A stretch of DNA of 64,000 nucleotides from Pelagibius sp965227505 (GCF_965227505.1 NZ_OZ245757.1:2108001-2172000); one strand, 5' to 3'. Numbered from the stretch's first letter, positions 24,040-32,883 are shown. Program-made: numbers and translations. Notes: generated by a model not told the origin, from the sequence alone.

Positions 24040-24381
24040 TCAGTCCGACTCTTTCGGTTCGGACTCTTTCTGGGCAGCGGTCTGGGAGGCAGCCTTCTTG
24101 GCCGGCTTCCTCGCCGGCGCCTTGCCGCCTTCCAGGGCCGCGAGGCGCGCTTCCAGCGCCGCCAGCTTTGCGGTCAGCGCCTCCTGCTCCTCGCGCGCGG
24201 CAATGGCGACCGCCTTTATGGCGTCGAACTCCTCGCGCGGAACCACATCCATTTGGGAGAGCAGCCGCTCCATCTGTTCGCGCAGGCGCGCCTCGACCTC
24301 GCCGCGCATGCCGGCGGCCACACCCATGGCGCTGCTGGCCAGACGGGCGAAGTCGTCGAGGATCTTGTTTTCGCTTTGCAT
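24040..24381 (-). CDS. ubiK: Ubiquinone biosynthesis accessory factor, UbiK/BMFP family
   Basis: This 113-residue protein has the BMFP pattern: KILDDFARLASSAMGVAAGM, then a long amphipathic helix and a C-terminal coiled coil (EEFDAIKAVAIAAREEQEALTAK split over two heptad blocks). The tail is Ala/Lys/Glu-rich. UbiK is a small trimeric coiled-coil protein that helps the ubiquinone biosynthetic complex and can fuse membranes. First gene of the ubiK-ybjN-proC set; divergent from the phosphate-binding-like gene. Confidence 0.88.
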   Translation of the reverse strand: MQSENKILDDFARLASSAMGVAAGMRGEVEARLREQMERLLSQMDVVPREEFDAIKAVAIAAREEQEALTAKLAALEARLAALEGGKAPARKPAKKAASQTAAQKESEPKESD

Positions 24382-24573
24382 GGCGGCGCCCCCCTATGGT
24401 GCAGCGCAAGTCAAGGCTTCCGCGCCACTATGGCCTGCCTTTCCGGCAGCTTCAACCGGACCGGCCCCGCCGCGGCCTTGCGCCGCAGTCGCGGCCTTGC
24501 CTTGCGATACCTGAGAGGGTTCACTTTTGCCGCCGGCGAATCGCCGGCCAGGGCTTCAAGGGGGCATGGCAGC

Positions 24574-25578
24574 ATGATCGACCATCGGGGATTGCGGTGC
24601 GGGGCGCTGGCCGGCGTGCTTCTGCTCGCCACGGCCTGCGCCGCCGCCGCGGCCGAGCGCGAGCGCCTGCGGGTCGTCGGCTCCGAGGTGGTCTTCCCGC
24701 TGGCGGTGGCCGCAGCGGAGGCCTTTCACCTGAGGACCGACCTGCCGACGCCGGTGGTCGAGACCAACGGCACCGCCAGGGGCTTTGCGCTGTTCTGCGC
24801 CGGCAAGGGGCCGGAGCATCCCGATATCGCCACCGCCGAGCGGCGCATGACATCGAGCGAGCACCAGCGCTGCCGCAGCAAAGGCATCAGCGTTGCCGAG
24901 ATCAAGATCGGCCACCGCGCCGTGGTGGTCGCAAAGGCGCGGCGCGGCGCGGCCCTGGCGCTGACGCGCAGGCAGCTGTTCCGGGCGCTGGCGGCGCAGG
25001 TGCCGCTGGACGGGGGGCCGTCGGACAATCCCTACCGGCTGTGGAGCGACATCGACTTTGCGCTGCCGGTCACCCCGATCGCGGTCTTCGGCCCGCCGCC
25101 GACGAGCGCCCAGCGCGCCAGCTTCGACCGTCTGGTCATGGCTGCGGGCGCCGGGTCGCGCAACCCCGGCGGCCGCCCGCCGCTGCGCGCCGACGGCGTG
25201 TTCGCAGAAGTCCCTGCCGACGATCCGCAGACCCTGTCGCAACTGGAGCGCAACCCGGATGCGCTGGGCATCTTCGGCTTCACCTTTGCCTACAGGAACA
25301 GCGCGCGCCTGCAGGCCGTCGCCATCGACGGCGTCATCCCAGGCCCCGAGACCATCGCCGATGGCCGCTACGGCCCGGCCGAGCCCGTTTATCTCTACGT
25401 GAAACGCGAACATGTCGGCGTGATTCCCGGCCTCGCCGACTACGCTGCCGAAGTCTCCGGCGAGACCGCAGCAGGCGACAACGGTTATCTGCTGCGCCTC
25501 GGCCTCGTGCCCCTGCCGCCGGGGGAGCGCGACGCCCAACGCCAGTCCGCAGCCCGCCTTCCGGCCGCCAGGATGTAG
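24574..25578 (+). CDS. PstS-like periplasmic substrate-binding protein
   Basis: The product is 334 residues with a signal peptide (LRCGALAGVLLLATACAAAA), possibly a lipoprotein at the Cys. The mature part resembles PstS-type binding proteins: RLRVVGSEVVFPLAVAAAEAF, TPVVETNGTARGFALFCAG, and PDIATAERRMTSSE. No ABC permease or ATPase gene is adjacent, so it is an orphan and may serve a distant transporter or act as a sensor. AAGGGGG lies upstream of the ATG at a somewhat long distance. The ligand is probably phosphate or another oxyanion, by family only. Confidence 0.78.
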   Translation: MIDHRGLRCGALAGVLLLATACAAAAAERERLRVVGSEVVFPLAVAAAEAFHLRTDLPTPVVETNGTARGFALFCAGKGPEHPDIATAERRMTSSEHQRCRSKGISVAEIKIGHRAVVVAKARRGAALALTRRQLFRALAAQVPLDGGPSDNPYRLWSDIDFALPVTPIAVFGPPPTSAQRASFDRLVMAAGAGSRNPGGRPPLRADGVFAEVPADDPQTLSQLERNPDALGIFGFTFAYRNSARLQAVAIDGVIPGPETIADGRYGPAEPVYLYVKREHVGVIPGLADYAAEVSGETAAGDNGYLLRLGLVPLPPGERDAQRQSAARLPAARM

Positions 25579-25700
25579 CGGCCCGGTTGAGTGTCGGCGA
25601 CACTCCGGCCGAGACCGGGCTTGCCCCGGCTTTGCTCCGCCACCTATAAGGAGCGGCGCCCGCAGCGGGCCGATCGTTCGATAAAGGGACCTGCCTGCCC

Positions 25701-26684
25701 ATGCTTCTCGTCACCGGCGGCGCCGGCTTCATCGGCTCCAACCTCGTCGCCGCTCTGGCGGAACGGGGCCAGCCGGTGGTGGTCTGCGACCGCCTGGGCC
25801 AGGACGACAAGTGGCGCAACCTGGCGCACCACGCGATCGAGGACGTCATCCCGCCGGAGGAGCTGCCGGACTTCCTGCGCTGGGCCGAGGGGCGGCTGAG
25901 CGCGGTCTTCCACATGGGCGCCATCTCCGCGACGACCGAGACCGACGGCGATGCCCTGATGGCCAACAACTTCCGGCTCTCCAAGGTGTTCTGGGATCAC
26001 TGCACGCGCGAGGAGATCCCGCTGATCTACGCCTCCTCGGCGGCGACCTACGGCGACGGCGCGGAAGGCTTCGACGACAGCGCCGAGAGCGCCTATCTGG
26101 CGCAGCTCCGGCCGCTGAACGGCTACGGCTGGAGCAAGCACCTCTTCGACCGCTGGGTCCAGCGCCGCCTGGCCGACGACGCCCCGGCCCCGCCGCAGTG
26201 GGCGGGCCTGAAGTTCTTCAACGTCTACGGCCCCAACGAGTATCACAAGGGCGGCCAGGCCAGCGTCGCCTGGCACCTCTTCAGCCAGCTCAGCCGCGGC
26301 GAGCCGGCCCGCCTCTTCCAGTCGCACAACCCGGACTATCCCGACGGCGGCCAGCTGCGCGACTTCATCTGGGTCGGCGATTGTGTATCGGTGATGCTCT
26401 GGCTGCTGGACAGCCCCGGCGTCAGCGGCCTCTTCAATGTCGGCACCGGCAAGGCACGCAGCTTTGCCGATCTCGCACGCGCCGTCTTCTCCGCCATGGA
26501 GCGGCCCGAGAACATCCGCTACGTGCCAACGCCCGAGGAGATCCGCGAAAAGTATCAGTACTTCACCGAAGCGCAGATGGCGCGCCTGCGCGCCGCCGGC
26601 TACGACAGGCCCTTCACCGAACTGGAGGACGGGGTGGCGCGCTACGTGAAGGACTATCTCCAGAAGCCCGATCCCTATCTCTGA
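25701..26684 (+). CDS. hldD: ADP-L-glycero-D-manno-heptose 6-epimerase
   Basis: This 327-residue extended short-chain dehydrogenase makes the ADP-heptose used for the LPS inner core. TGGAGFIGSNLV at the N-terminus binds NADP. HMGAISATTETD, YASSAATYGDG and NGYGWSKHLFD (Tyr and Lys of the catalytic YxxxK) are typical of HldD/RfaD, as is the length. It starts a tight run with lgt six bases downstream. It indicates a Gram-negative heptose-containing LPS. Confidence 0.95.
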   Translation: MLLVTGGAGFIGSNLVAALAERGQPVVVCDRLGQDDKWRNLAHHAIEDVIPPEELPDFLRWAEGRLSAVFHMGAISATTETDGDALMANNFRLSKVFWDHCTREEIPLIYASSAATYGDGAEGFDDSAESAYLAQLRPLNGYGWSKHLFDRWVQRRLADDAPAPPQWAGLKFFNVYGPNEYHKGGQASVAWHLFSQLSRGEPARLFQSHNPDYPDGGQLRDFIWVGDCVSVMLWLLDSPGVSGLFNVGTGKARSFADLARAVFSAMERPENIRYVPTPEEIREKYQYFTEAQMARLRAAGYDRPFTELEDGVARYVKDYLQKPDPYL

Positions 26685-26690
26685 GGCTCC

Positions 26691-27521
26691 ATGGCCGAAA
26701 CCCTGACCCCGACTTTTCTGGTTCTGCAGCACCCGAACTTCGATCCGGTCGCCTTCAGCATCTGGATCTTCGATGTGCGCTGGTACGCGATGGCCTACAT
26801 CGCCGGCCTCATCCTCGCCTGGGTCTACTGCCGCTGGATGACCAAGCTGCCGCCCAACCGCCTGAAGCCGGTCGACTTCGACGACTTCCTTCTGTGGGCG
26901 ACACTGGGCGTGGTGCTGGGCGGGCGGCTCGGCTACGTGCTGTTTTACAAGCCCGGCCACTATCTGCAGAACCCGCTGGAGATCCTCATCATATGGCAGG
27001 GCGGCATGAGCTTTCACGGCGGCATGCTGGGGGTTCTGGCGGCGATCCTGCTGTTCACGCGCAGCCGCGGCGTCAGCTATTTCACCCTCTCCGACATCGT
27101 CGGCGCCGCCACGCCCATCGGCCTGTTCCTCGGGCGCATCGCCAACTTCATCAACGGGGAACTCTTCGGGCGTGCCGCCGATCCCGAGACCGTGCCCTGG
27201 GCCATGATCTTCCCCCATCCCGAGGCCGGGCCCATCGCGCGCCATCCGAGCCAGATCTACGAGGCGCTGCTGGAGGGCCTGCTGCTCTTCATCGTGCTCT
27301 ACCTGATGGTGCGCCGCGGCGCGCTGCAGCGTACGGGGCTGATCTCCGGCGTCTTCATGATGGGCTACGCCGTGACCCGCAGCGTGGCGGAGATCTACCG
27401 CGAGCCCGATGCCTTCCTGGGCTTCATCGTCCAGGGCATCACCATGGGACAGGTGCTGTCGCTGCCCATGTTCCTGGTCGGCCTGATCGTCACGGTCTGG
27501 GCGCTGCGGCGCCGCGCCTGA
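26691..27521 (+). CDS. lgt: Phosphatidylglycerol-prolipoprotein diacylglyceryl transferase
   Basis: The 276-residue inner-membrane enzyme transfers diacylglycerol to the lipobox Cys of prolipoproteins, the first step in lipoprotein maturation. The family signature GRIANFINGELFGR is near residue 145, the essential His is in GGMSFHGGMLG near 105, and RHPSQIYEALLEG is near 183. Several TM helices span the rest. It follows hldD and precedes the MidA-like methyltransferase by 14 bases. Confidence 0.97.
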   Translation: MAETLTPTFLVLQHPNFDPVAFSIWIFDVRWYAMAYIAGLILAWVYCRWMTKLPPNRLKPVDFDDFLLWATLGVVLGGRLGYVLFYKPGHYLQNPLEILIIWQGGMSFHGGMLGVLAAILLFTRSRGVSYFTLSDIVGAATPIGLFLGRIANFINGELFGRAADPETVPWAMIFPHPEAGPIARHPSQIYEALLEGLLLFIVLYLMVRRGALQRTGLISGVFMMGYAVTRSVAEIYREPDAFLGFIVQGITMGQVLSLPMFLVGLIVTVWALRRRA

Positions 27522-27535
27522 TCCGCCATCCTGCG

Positions 27536-28642
27536 ATGTCTCTCCTGGACGAACTGCTGACGCGGATCGAGCGCCAGGGCCCCCTCAGCCTGGCCGACTA
27601 TATGGCGCTCTGCCTGACCCATCCGCGCTACGGATACTATATGTCCGGCGACCCCTTCGGCGCGCCGCGCGCCGAAGGCGGCGACTTCGTCACGGCGCCG
27701 GAGATCAGCCAGATGTTCGGGGAACTGATCGGCCTGTGGTGCGCCGACACCTGGCAGCGCCTGGGCAGCCCCGACCCCTGCCTGCTGGTGGAACTGGGAC
27801 CGGGACGCGGCAGCTTGATGGCCGACGCGCTGCGGGCCGCACGCGCCCTGCCCGGGTTTTCGGAAGCGCTGCAGGTCCATCTGGTGGAGGTCAGTCCGGC
27901 GCTGCGGCGGCGCCAGAAAGAGGCGCTGACCGGCCATCGGGTCACCTGGATCGACTCCCTGGCGGAACTGCCCGACGGGCCACTGCTGCTGATCGCCAAC
28001 GAGTTCTTCGACGCCCTCCCGGTGCGCCAGTTCGAGCAGACCGCCGGCGGCTGGGCGGAGCGGGTCGTGGTGGCGGACGGCGAGGGCGGCCTGGCCATGG
28101 CCCTGGCCCCGCCCAGCCCGCTCAACGCGGCGCTGATCCCGCCGGGCCTGCGCGGGGCGGCGGGCGGCAGCCTCGTCGAGCTCTGCCCCCAGGGCCTCAA
28201 TCTCGCGGCCTACCTGGGCGAGCGGCTGGCACAGCAGGGCGGCGCGGCGCTGATCGTCGACTACGGCCCCGCCGCCTCCACCGCGGGCGCCACGCTGCAG
28301 GCCCTGCGCCGGCACCGCCGCGCCGATGTGCTGGCCGACCCGGGCAGCGCCGACCTGACCGCCCATGTCGACTTCGAAAGCCTCGCCGAGGCCGCCGCGG
28401 CCAAGGGGGCGGCGGCCTTCGGCCCCGTGGAACAGGGCGTCTTCCTGGAGGCGCTGGGGCTGGATGCCCGCGCCGCGGCCCTGGCCGCCACCGCGCCGGC
28501 CAAGGCCCGGGAGATCGAGGCCGCACGACACAGGCTGGCGGCGCCCGGTCAGATGGGCAGCCTGTTCAAGGCCCTGGCCCTGGCCGCGCCCGCCCTGGGC
28601 ACGCCCGCGGGCTTTCCTGATGCGGGCGCGGGCAGGGCGTGA
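27536..28642 (+). CDS. MidA/NDUFAF7-type SAM-dependent methyltransferase
   Basis: The 368-residue protein opens with the conserved region PLSLADYMALCLTHPRYGYY and the block GGDFVTAPEISQMFGELIG. The SAM motif I is LLVELGPGRGSLMAD, and IANEFFDALPVRQFEQ follows. The mitochondrial relative NDUFAF7 methylates an arginine of a complex I subunit, and an equivalent role is likely but unproven here. The order lgt, this gene, pgeF is a conserved neighbourhood in alphaproteobacteria as I recall it. Confidence 0.92.
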   Translation: MSLLDELLTRIERQGPLSLADYMALCLTHPRYGYYMSGDPFGAPRAEGGDFVTAPEISQMFGELIGLWCADTWQRLGSPDPCLLVELGPGRGSLMADALRAARALPGFSEALQVHLVEVSPALRRRQKEALTGHRVTWIDSLAELPDGPLLLIANEFFDALPVRQFEQTAGGWAERVVVADGEGGLAMALAPPSPLNAALIPPGLRGAAGGSLVELCPQGLNLAAYLGERLAQQGGAALIVDYGPAASTAGATLQALRRHRRADVLADPGSADLTAHVDFESLAEAAAAKGAAAFGPVEQGVFLEALGLDARAAALAATAPAKAREIEAARHRLAAPGQMGSLFKALALAAPALGTPAGFPDAGAGRA

Positions 28643-28684
28643 GCCCCCTATCGCCGGGCGCGAGACGAGGCTAGAGTTCCCGCC

Positions 28685-29452
28685 ATGTTGACGGTTGCAG
28701 CACTCAACGACACCGCCACGGTGCGCCACGGCTTTTTCTCGCGCAACGGCGGGGTGAGCGAGGGCCTTTTCGCCAGCCTGAACTGCGGCTACGGATCCGG
28801 CGACGCAGCGGAACACGTGACGGAGAACCGCCGCCGCGCCATGGCGCGGATCGACCTGGAGGACGCCCGCCTGGTGACCGCCTATCAGGTCCACTCCCCC
28901 GACGTGGTTGAGGTGCGGGAGCCCTGGCGGCGCGAGGACGCCCCCAGGGCCGACGCCATGGTGACCCGCCAACGCGGTGTGGCGCTGGGCATCCTCACCG
29001 CCGACTGCGTGCCGGTGCTGCTGGCCGATCCTGAGGCCGGGGTGATCGGCGCCGCCCACGCCGGCTGGAAGGGCGCGCTGACCGGCGTGCTGGAGGCGAC
29101 CGTCGCCGCCATGGCGGCGCTGGGCGCGCGACCCGCCGCGGTCCTGGCAGGCATCGGCCCGGCGATCTCCCAGCGCTCCTACGAAGTCGGCCCCGAATTC
29201 CCCAGACCCTTTCTGGAGCAGGACAGCCGCAACGCCGATTTCTTCTGTCCCGGCCAGCGCAGCGGACACTTCCACTTCGACCTCAAGGGCTATGTGGCCC
29301 GCCGTCTTGCCGGGGCGGGCCTGACGGCCATCCAGACCCTGCCCTGCGATACCTGCGCCGAAGACGGCCGCTTCTTCAGCTATCGCCGCGCCTGCCTGCG
29401 CAAGGAGCCGGACTACGGCCGCGGCCTCTCCGCCATCTATCTGGAATCCTGA
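28685..29452 (+). CDS. pgeF: Peptidoglycan editing factor / multicopper polyphenol oxidase-like
   Basis: The 255-residue protein is the YfiH/PgeF family. Metal-ligand regions are present: VTAYQVHSPDVV (His), ILTADCVPVLLAD (Cys), GAAHAGWKGALTGVLE (His) and the C-terminal PCDTCAEDGRFFSYRR. PgeF in E. coli corrects errors in peptidoglycan stem peptides; other relatives have purine nucleoside phosphorylase or laccase activity. It overlaps no neighbour but lies 42 bases after the methyltransferase, in the same run. Confidence 0.93.
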   Translation: MLTVAALNDTATVRHGFFSRNGGVSEGLFASLNCGYGSGDAAEHVTENRRRAMARIDLEDARLVTAYQVHSPDVVEVREPWRREDAPRADAMVTRQRGVALGILTADCVPVLLADPEAGVIGAAHAGWKGALTGVLEATVAAMAALGARPAAVLAGIGPAISQRSYEVGPEFPRPFLEQDSRNADFFCPGQRSGHFHFDLKGYVARRLAGAGLTAIQTLPCDTCAEDGRFFSYRRACLRKEPDYGRGLSAIYLES

Positions 29453-29453
29453 T

Positions 29454-29514
29454 CCCGCGAAGCCCCTTCCCGAAAGCTCCATTCCCCGAAAGCCCATCCC
29501 CCGAAAGTCGAGAG
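29454..29514 (+). repeat. Intergenic tandem array, four degenerate 15-16-bp units
   Basis: Units start CCCGCGAAGCC at 29454 and CCCGAAAGC at 29469, 29485 and 29500 (the last CCCGAAAGT). The array fills the whole gap between pgeF and the M24-fold gene. Confidence 0.75.
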
Positions 29515-29516
29515 CG

Positions 29517-30668
29517 ATGCCCCTGCACTTCTCCGAGGAGGAGCTGGCCGAGCGCCGGGCCAGAACCTGCCGCCTGCTGGCCGACAACGGCCTGGACGGC
29601 CTGCTGATGTTCCGCCAGGAATCCATGTATTACCTGACCGGTTACGACACCTTCGGCTACTGCTTCGCCCAGTGTCTCTACCTGGGCGCCGACGGGCGCA
29701 ACGTCCTGCTGACCCGCGCGCCGGACCTGCGCCAGGCGCAGCACACCTCCACCATCGAGGACATCCGCGTCTGGGTCGACCATCCGGAGGCCGCGCCCTT
29801 CCGGGAGCTGCGCGCGATCCTGGAGGAGGCCGGCTGCGCCGGCCGGCGCCTGGGTGTGGAGTACGAGGCCTACGGCCTGACCGCCGCCAACGGCAAGCGC
29901 CTGGACGCCGCGCTGGACGGCTTCTGCAGCCTCACCGACGCCTCGGACCTGGTGACCCGGCTGCGGGCGGTGAAAAGCCCCCAGGAAATCGCCTATGCCC
30001 GCAGGGCCGCGGAACTGGCCGATGCCGCCTGGCAGGCGGCCCTGGACACCGCCGGCCCCGGCGCCTTCGAAGGCGATATCCTGGCCGCCATGCACGGGGC
30101 CATCTTTTCAGGCGGCGGCGACGACCCGGGCAACGAGTTCATCATCGGCTCCGGCCCCCAGGCGCTGCTCTGCCGCTACCACACGGGGCGCCGCCACCTC
30201 GACCCGCAAGACCAGCTGACCCTGGAATGGGCCGGCACCTACCGCCACTACCACGCCGCCATGATGCGCACCCTGCCCATCGGCGAACCGCTGCCCCTGC
30301 ACCGGGAAATGCATGCCGTCGCCCGCGACGCGCTGCTGGCGGTGGAAGAGCGCCTCAAGCCCGGCAACACCTTCGGCGAGGCCTTCGACGCCCACGGCGC
30401 AGTGATGGACGCGGCGGGCTACGCCGCCCACCGCCTGAACGCCTGCGGCTATTCGCTGGGAACCACCTTCGCGCCGACCTGGATGGACTGGCCCATGCTC
30501 TACCACGGCAACCCGGCGGTTTTCGTTCCGGGCATGGTGGTGTTCTGCCATATGATCATCTTCAACTCCGAGGCCGGGGTTGCCATGACCCTGGGCCGCA
30601 CAAATCTTGTGACAGAGGGCGGCGCGGAGCCGCTCTCCAAGTCCGGCCTGGACCTGGAGCACCGCTAG
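29517..30668 (+). CDS. M24-fold (Xaa-Pro peptidase-like) protein lacking all metal ligands
   Basis: The product is 383 residues with a creatinase-like N-terminal domain (1-165) and a pita-bread C-terminal domain. By alignment to aminopeptidase P by eye, the five metal ligands Asp, Asp, His, Glu, Glu are replaced: LTLEWAGTYRHYHAAMMRT gives Glu and Ala, ACGYSLG gives Tyr, PGMVVFCHM gives His and MTLGRTNLVTEGG gives Gly. It therefore cannot be a canonical metallopeptidase. Metal-free relatives such as creatinase or ectoine hydrolase cleave C-N bonds by other means. It follows pgeF, with repeats filling the gap. Confidence 0.85.
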   Translation: MPLHFSEEELAERRARTCRLLADNGLDGLLMFRQESMYYLTGYDTFGYCFAQCLYLGADGRNVLLTRAPDLRQAQHTSTIEDIRVWVDHPEAAPFRELRAILEEAGCAGRRLGVEYEAYGLTAANGKRLDAALDGFCSLTDASDLVTRLRAVKSPQEIAYARRAAELADAAWQAALDTAGPGAFEGDILAAMHGAIFSGGGDDPGNEFIIGSGPQALLCRYHTGRRHLDPQDQLTLEWAGTYRHYHAAMMRTLPIGEPLPLHREMHAVARDALLAVEERLKPGNTFGEAFDAHGAVMDAAGYAAHRLNACGYSLGTTFAPTWMDWPMLYHGNPAVFVPGMVVFCHMIIFNSEAGVAMTLGRTNLVTEGGAEPLSKSGLDLEHR

Positions 30669-30726
30669 GGTGCAGCCCCGCCAGGCGCCGGGTTTCGGCG
30701 GCAGAGAACCGAGCAAGGACGCCCCT

Positions 30727-30795
30727 ATGCCCCATATGACCATCTTCGTGATGTTCCTGGTGCTGGGTCTGCTGGCCAGCTGCTTCTTCATGTGA
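30727..30795 (+). CDS. 22-residue hydrophobic peptide (single TM micropeptide)
   Basis: The short frame encodes MPHMTIFVMFLVLGLLAS then CFFM. It is hydrophobic throughout and would form one transmembrane helix; LLASC also resembles a lipobox, but too few residues follow for a lipoprotein. AAGGA lies eight bases before the ATG. It follows the M24-fold gene by 58 bases on the same strand. No family is known to me. Small membrane peptides of this size often regulate a larger membrane protein. Without conservation data this is a candidate gene. Confidence 0.5.
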   Translation: MPHMTIFVMFLVLGLLASCFFM

Positions 30796-31131
30796 GCGCG
30801 GCGCGGCGCCCGGATCTGGGACTGGGCCTGGGCCTGGGTCCGGGCGTGGGCCCGGGCCTGGATCCGGGCCTGCGCCGGGCTGGCTGAAGCGCCCCGGTTC
30901 CGGGGCTTCCCCGGCGTTCCCCGGCGCCCCTGCAGCTCTGTCACAATTTGTCCATCCAAGGACGTTTACAGGCCCCAGGTGCATTGATATGGTCCCGCCG
31001 CCCGGGCCGGAGAGACCGATCGGGACAAGGGGGAAAGCCAGGGGAAATCTCCGGATGAGCCTTCTTGCCGGCGTCCTCTCTTCCCTGCCCGCAGATCCGC
31101 GCAGTGCCAAGGCCCAGCTAGGGGTGTAGCG
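30796..31131. other. Non-coding region upstream of prs
   Basis: This 336-base region begins with a low-complexity GGGCCT-type array (30813-30874) and continues as ordinary GC-rich sequence that must contain the prs promoter. No gene is seen. Confidence 0.6.
30813..30874 (+). repeat. Low-complexity hexamer-type array (GGGCCT and variants)
   Basis: A run of CTGGGC, CTGGGT, CCGGGC and similar hexamers, about ten in a row, with drift between units. Confidence 0.7.
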
Positions 31132-32076
31132 ATGAAAATTCTGACCGGGAACAGCAATCGGCCCCTGGCCGAGGCGATTTCCGCTTTCCTGAATCTCGAG
31201 CTGACCAAGGCGAGCGTGCGCCGCTTCTCGGACATGGAGATCTTCGTCGAGATCCACGAGAACGTGCGCGGCCAGGATGTCTTCATCATCCAGTCCACCT
31301 CCTACCCGGCCAACGACAACCTGATGGAACTGCTGGTGGCCATGGACGCGCTGAAGCGCGCCTCGGCGCGGCGCATCACGGCGGTTCTGCCCTACTTCGG
31401 CTATGCCCGCCAGGACCGCAAGACCGGCAGCCGCACCCCCATCTCGGCCAAACTGGTGGCCAACCTCATCACCTCCGCCGGGGCCGACCGGGTCCTGACG
31501 CTGGAGCTTCACGCGGGCCAGATTCAGGGCTTTTTCGACATTCCCACCGACAACCTCTTCTCGACCCCGGTGTTCACCAAGGACATCCTGGAGCGCAACG
31601 GGAAGGGCAATCTGACCATCGTCTCCCCCGATGTCGGCGGCGTGGTGCGGGCCCGGGCCATCGCCAAACCGCTTGACGCCGACCTTGCAATCATCGATAA
31701 GCGCCGCGAACGTGCCGGGGTTTCCGAGGTGATGAACATCATCGGCGACGTGAAGGGCCGGCGCTGCATCCTGTTGGACGATATCGTCGATTCGGCCGGG
31801 ACCCTCTGCAACGCCGCGGTGGCGCTGAAGGCAGCCGGGGCCACCGCCGTTTCGGCCTATGTCACCCACGGGGTGCTGTCGGGCGGCGCGGTCGCGCGGG
31901 TCAGTTCCTCGCCGCTGGAGGAGCTGGTCATGACCGACAGCATTCAGGCGACCGAGGCCGTGCGGGTGGCCCAGAACATCCGCCAGATCTCCATCGCCCC
32001 GCTGATCGGCGATGCGATGCAGCGGATCAGCGACGAGCGCTCGGTCTCGAGCCTCTTCGATGTGCCGGCAATGTAG
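31132..32076 (+). CDS. prs: Ribose-phosphate pyrophosphokinase
   Basis: The 314-residue cytosolic enzyme makes PRPP from ribose 5-phosphate and ATP, feeding nucleotide, histidine and tryptophan synthesis. Key regions are KILTGNSNRPLAEAI at the start, FGYARQDRKTGSRTPISAK, LELHAGQIQGFFDIPTDNL and the PRPP loop LLDDIVDSAGTLCNAA. Length is normal. It heads the prs-rplY-pth-ychF block, with a structured 132-base gap before rplY. Confidence 0.97.
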   Translation: MKILTGNSNRPLAEAISAFLNLELTKASVRRFSDMEIFVEIHENVRGQDVFIIQSTSYPANDNLMELLVAMDALKRASARRITAVLPYFGYARQDRKTGSRTPISAKLVANLITSAGADRVLTLELHAGQIQGFFDIPTDNLFSTPVFTKDILERNGKGNLTIVSPDVGGVVRARAIAKPLDADLAIIDKRRERAGVSEVMNIIGDVKGRRCILLDDIVDSAGTLCNAAVALKAAGATAVSAYVTHGVLSGGAVARVSSSPLEELVMTDSIQATEAVRVAQNIRQISIAPLIGDAMQRISDERSVSSLFDVPAM

Positions 32077-32140
32077 CGCCCGGCAGAACAGGATTTAAGT
32101 CATCCGACGCCGGCACCCCTGGAGGCCGGGTCGGACAAGC

Positions 32141-32187
32141 GGGCAGAGCCTTCTTCGTCTCTGCCCTTCGTGCCTCCCGCGGGAGGC
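32141..32187 (+). promoter_or_regulatory. Two-hairpin leader upstream of rplY (prs terminator or attenuator)
   Basis: Stem 1 is GGGCAGAG (32141) with CTCTGCCC (32159). Stem 2 is the perfect palindrome GCCTCCCGCGGGAGGC (32172-32187) followed by TTTGT. The ribosome site AAGGAG of rplY begins about eight bases after stem 2. Confidence 0.55.
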
Positions 32188-32208
32188 TTTGTGTAAGGAG
32201 AGACAGCA

Positions 32209-32883
32209 ATGTCTGAGATTGTCGAGCTTCCCGCCAGCGCGCGGGAACGGGCCGGGAAGGGGCCAGCCCGGGCAGCACGTCGCGCCGGCCAGGTGCCGGG
32301 CGTGATCTATGGTGCCAAAAAAGACCCCATCATGATTGCCCTGGAACACCGGCAGCTGAACAAGCTGCTGCACAGCGGCGGCTTCTTTTCGACCCTGTTC
32401 AACATCAAGGTGGGCAGCGCGTCCGAGCGCGTGCTGCCGCGTGACGTGCAGTTCGACCCGGTGACCGACCAGCCGGTCCACGTCGACTTCCTGCGCGTCT
32501 CCGCCGCCACGACGGTGACCGTCCAGGTGCCCGTCACCTTCCTGAACGAAGACCAGTCCCCCGGTCTGGTCGGCGGCGGCGTGCTGAACGTGGTGCGCTA
32601 CGAGGTCGAGCTGACCTGCCGCGCCGACGCCATTCCCCAGCAGATCGAGATCGATCTCGCGGGCCTGCAGATCGGCGATGGCGTGCACATCTCCATGGTC
32701 AGTCTGCCGGACGGCGTCGAGCCGACCATCACCGACCGCGACTTCACCATCGCCACCATCGCCGCGCCGACCGTGGTGAAGGACGAAGCCGCCGAAGCGG
32801 CTGCCGAGGCGGAAGGCGAAGCCGCCGGCGAGGCCGAGGCGCCGGCAGAAGCCACGGGCGAGGGCGAGGGCGGCGAAAGCTAA
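32209..32883 (+). CDS. rplY: 50S ribosomal protein L25/general stress protein Ctc
   Basis: The 224-residue long form has an N-terminal 5S rRNA-binding domain (SARERAGKGPARAARRAGQVPGVIYG, given here as its outline) and a C-terminal beta domain (about 100-190). An acidic Ala/Glu-rich tail of about 25 residues closes the protein. It binds 5S rRNA in the large subunit. AAGGAGAG lies just before the start. The leader upstream contains two hairpins. Confidence 0.95.
   Translation: MSEIVELPASARERAGKGPARAARRAGQVPGVIYGAKKDPIMIALEHRQLNKLLHSGGFFSTLFNIKVGSASERVLPRDVQFDPVTDQPVHVDFLRVSAATTVTVQVPVTFLNEDQSPGLVGGGVLNVVRYEVELTCRADAIPQQIEIDLAGLQIGDGVHISMVSLPDGVEPTITDRDFTIATIAAPTVVKDEAAEAAAEAEGEAAGEAEAPAEATGEGEGGES

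Noticed and set aside
24574..25578. Complete phosphate ABC transporter locus
   Set aside because: Only a binding-protein-like gene is present. The neighbours are LPS, lipoprotein and quinone genes, with no permease or ATPase.
29517..30668. Active Xaa-Pro aminopeptidase
   Set aside because: All five metal ligands appear to be replaced, so the usual metallopeptidase chemistry is not possible.
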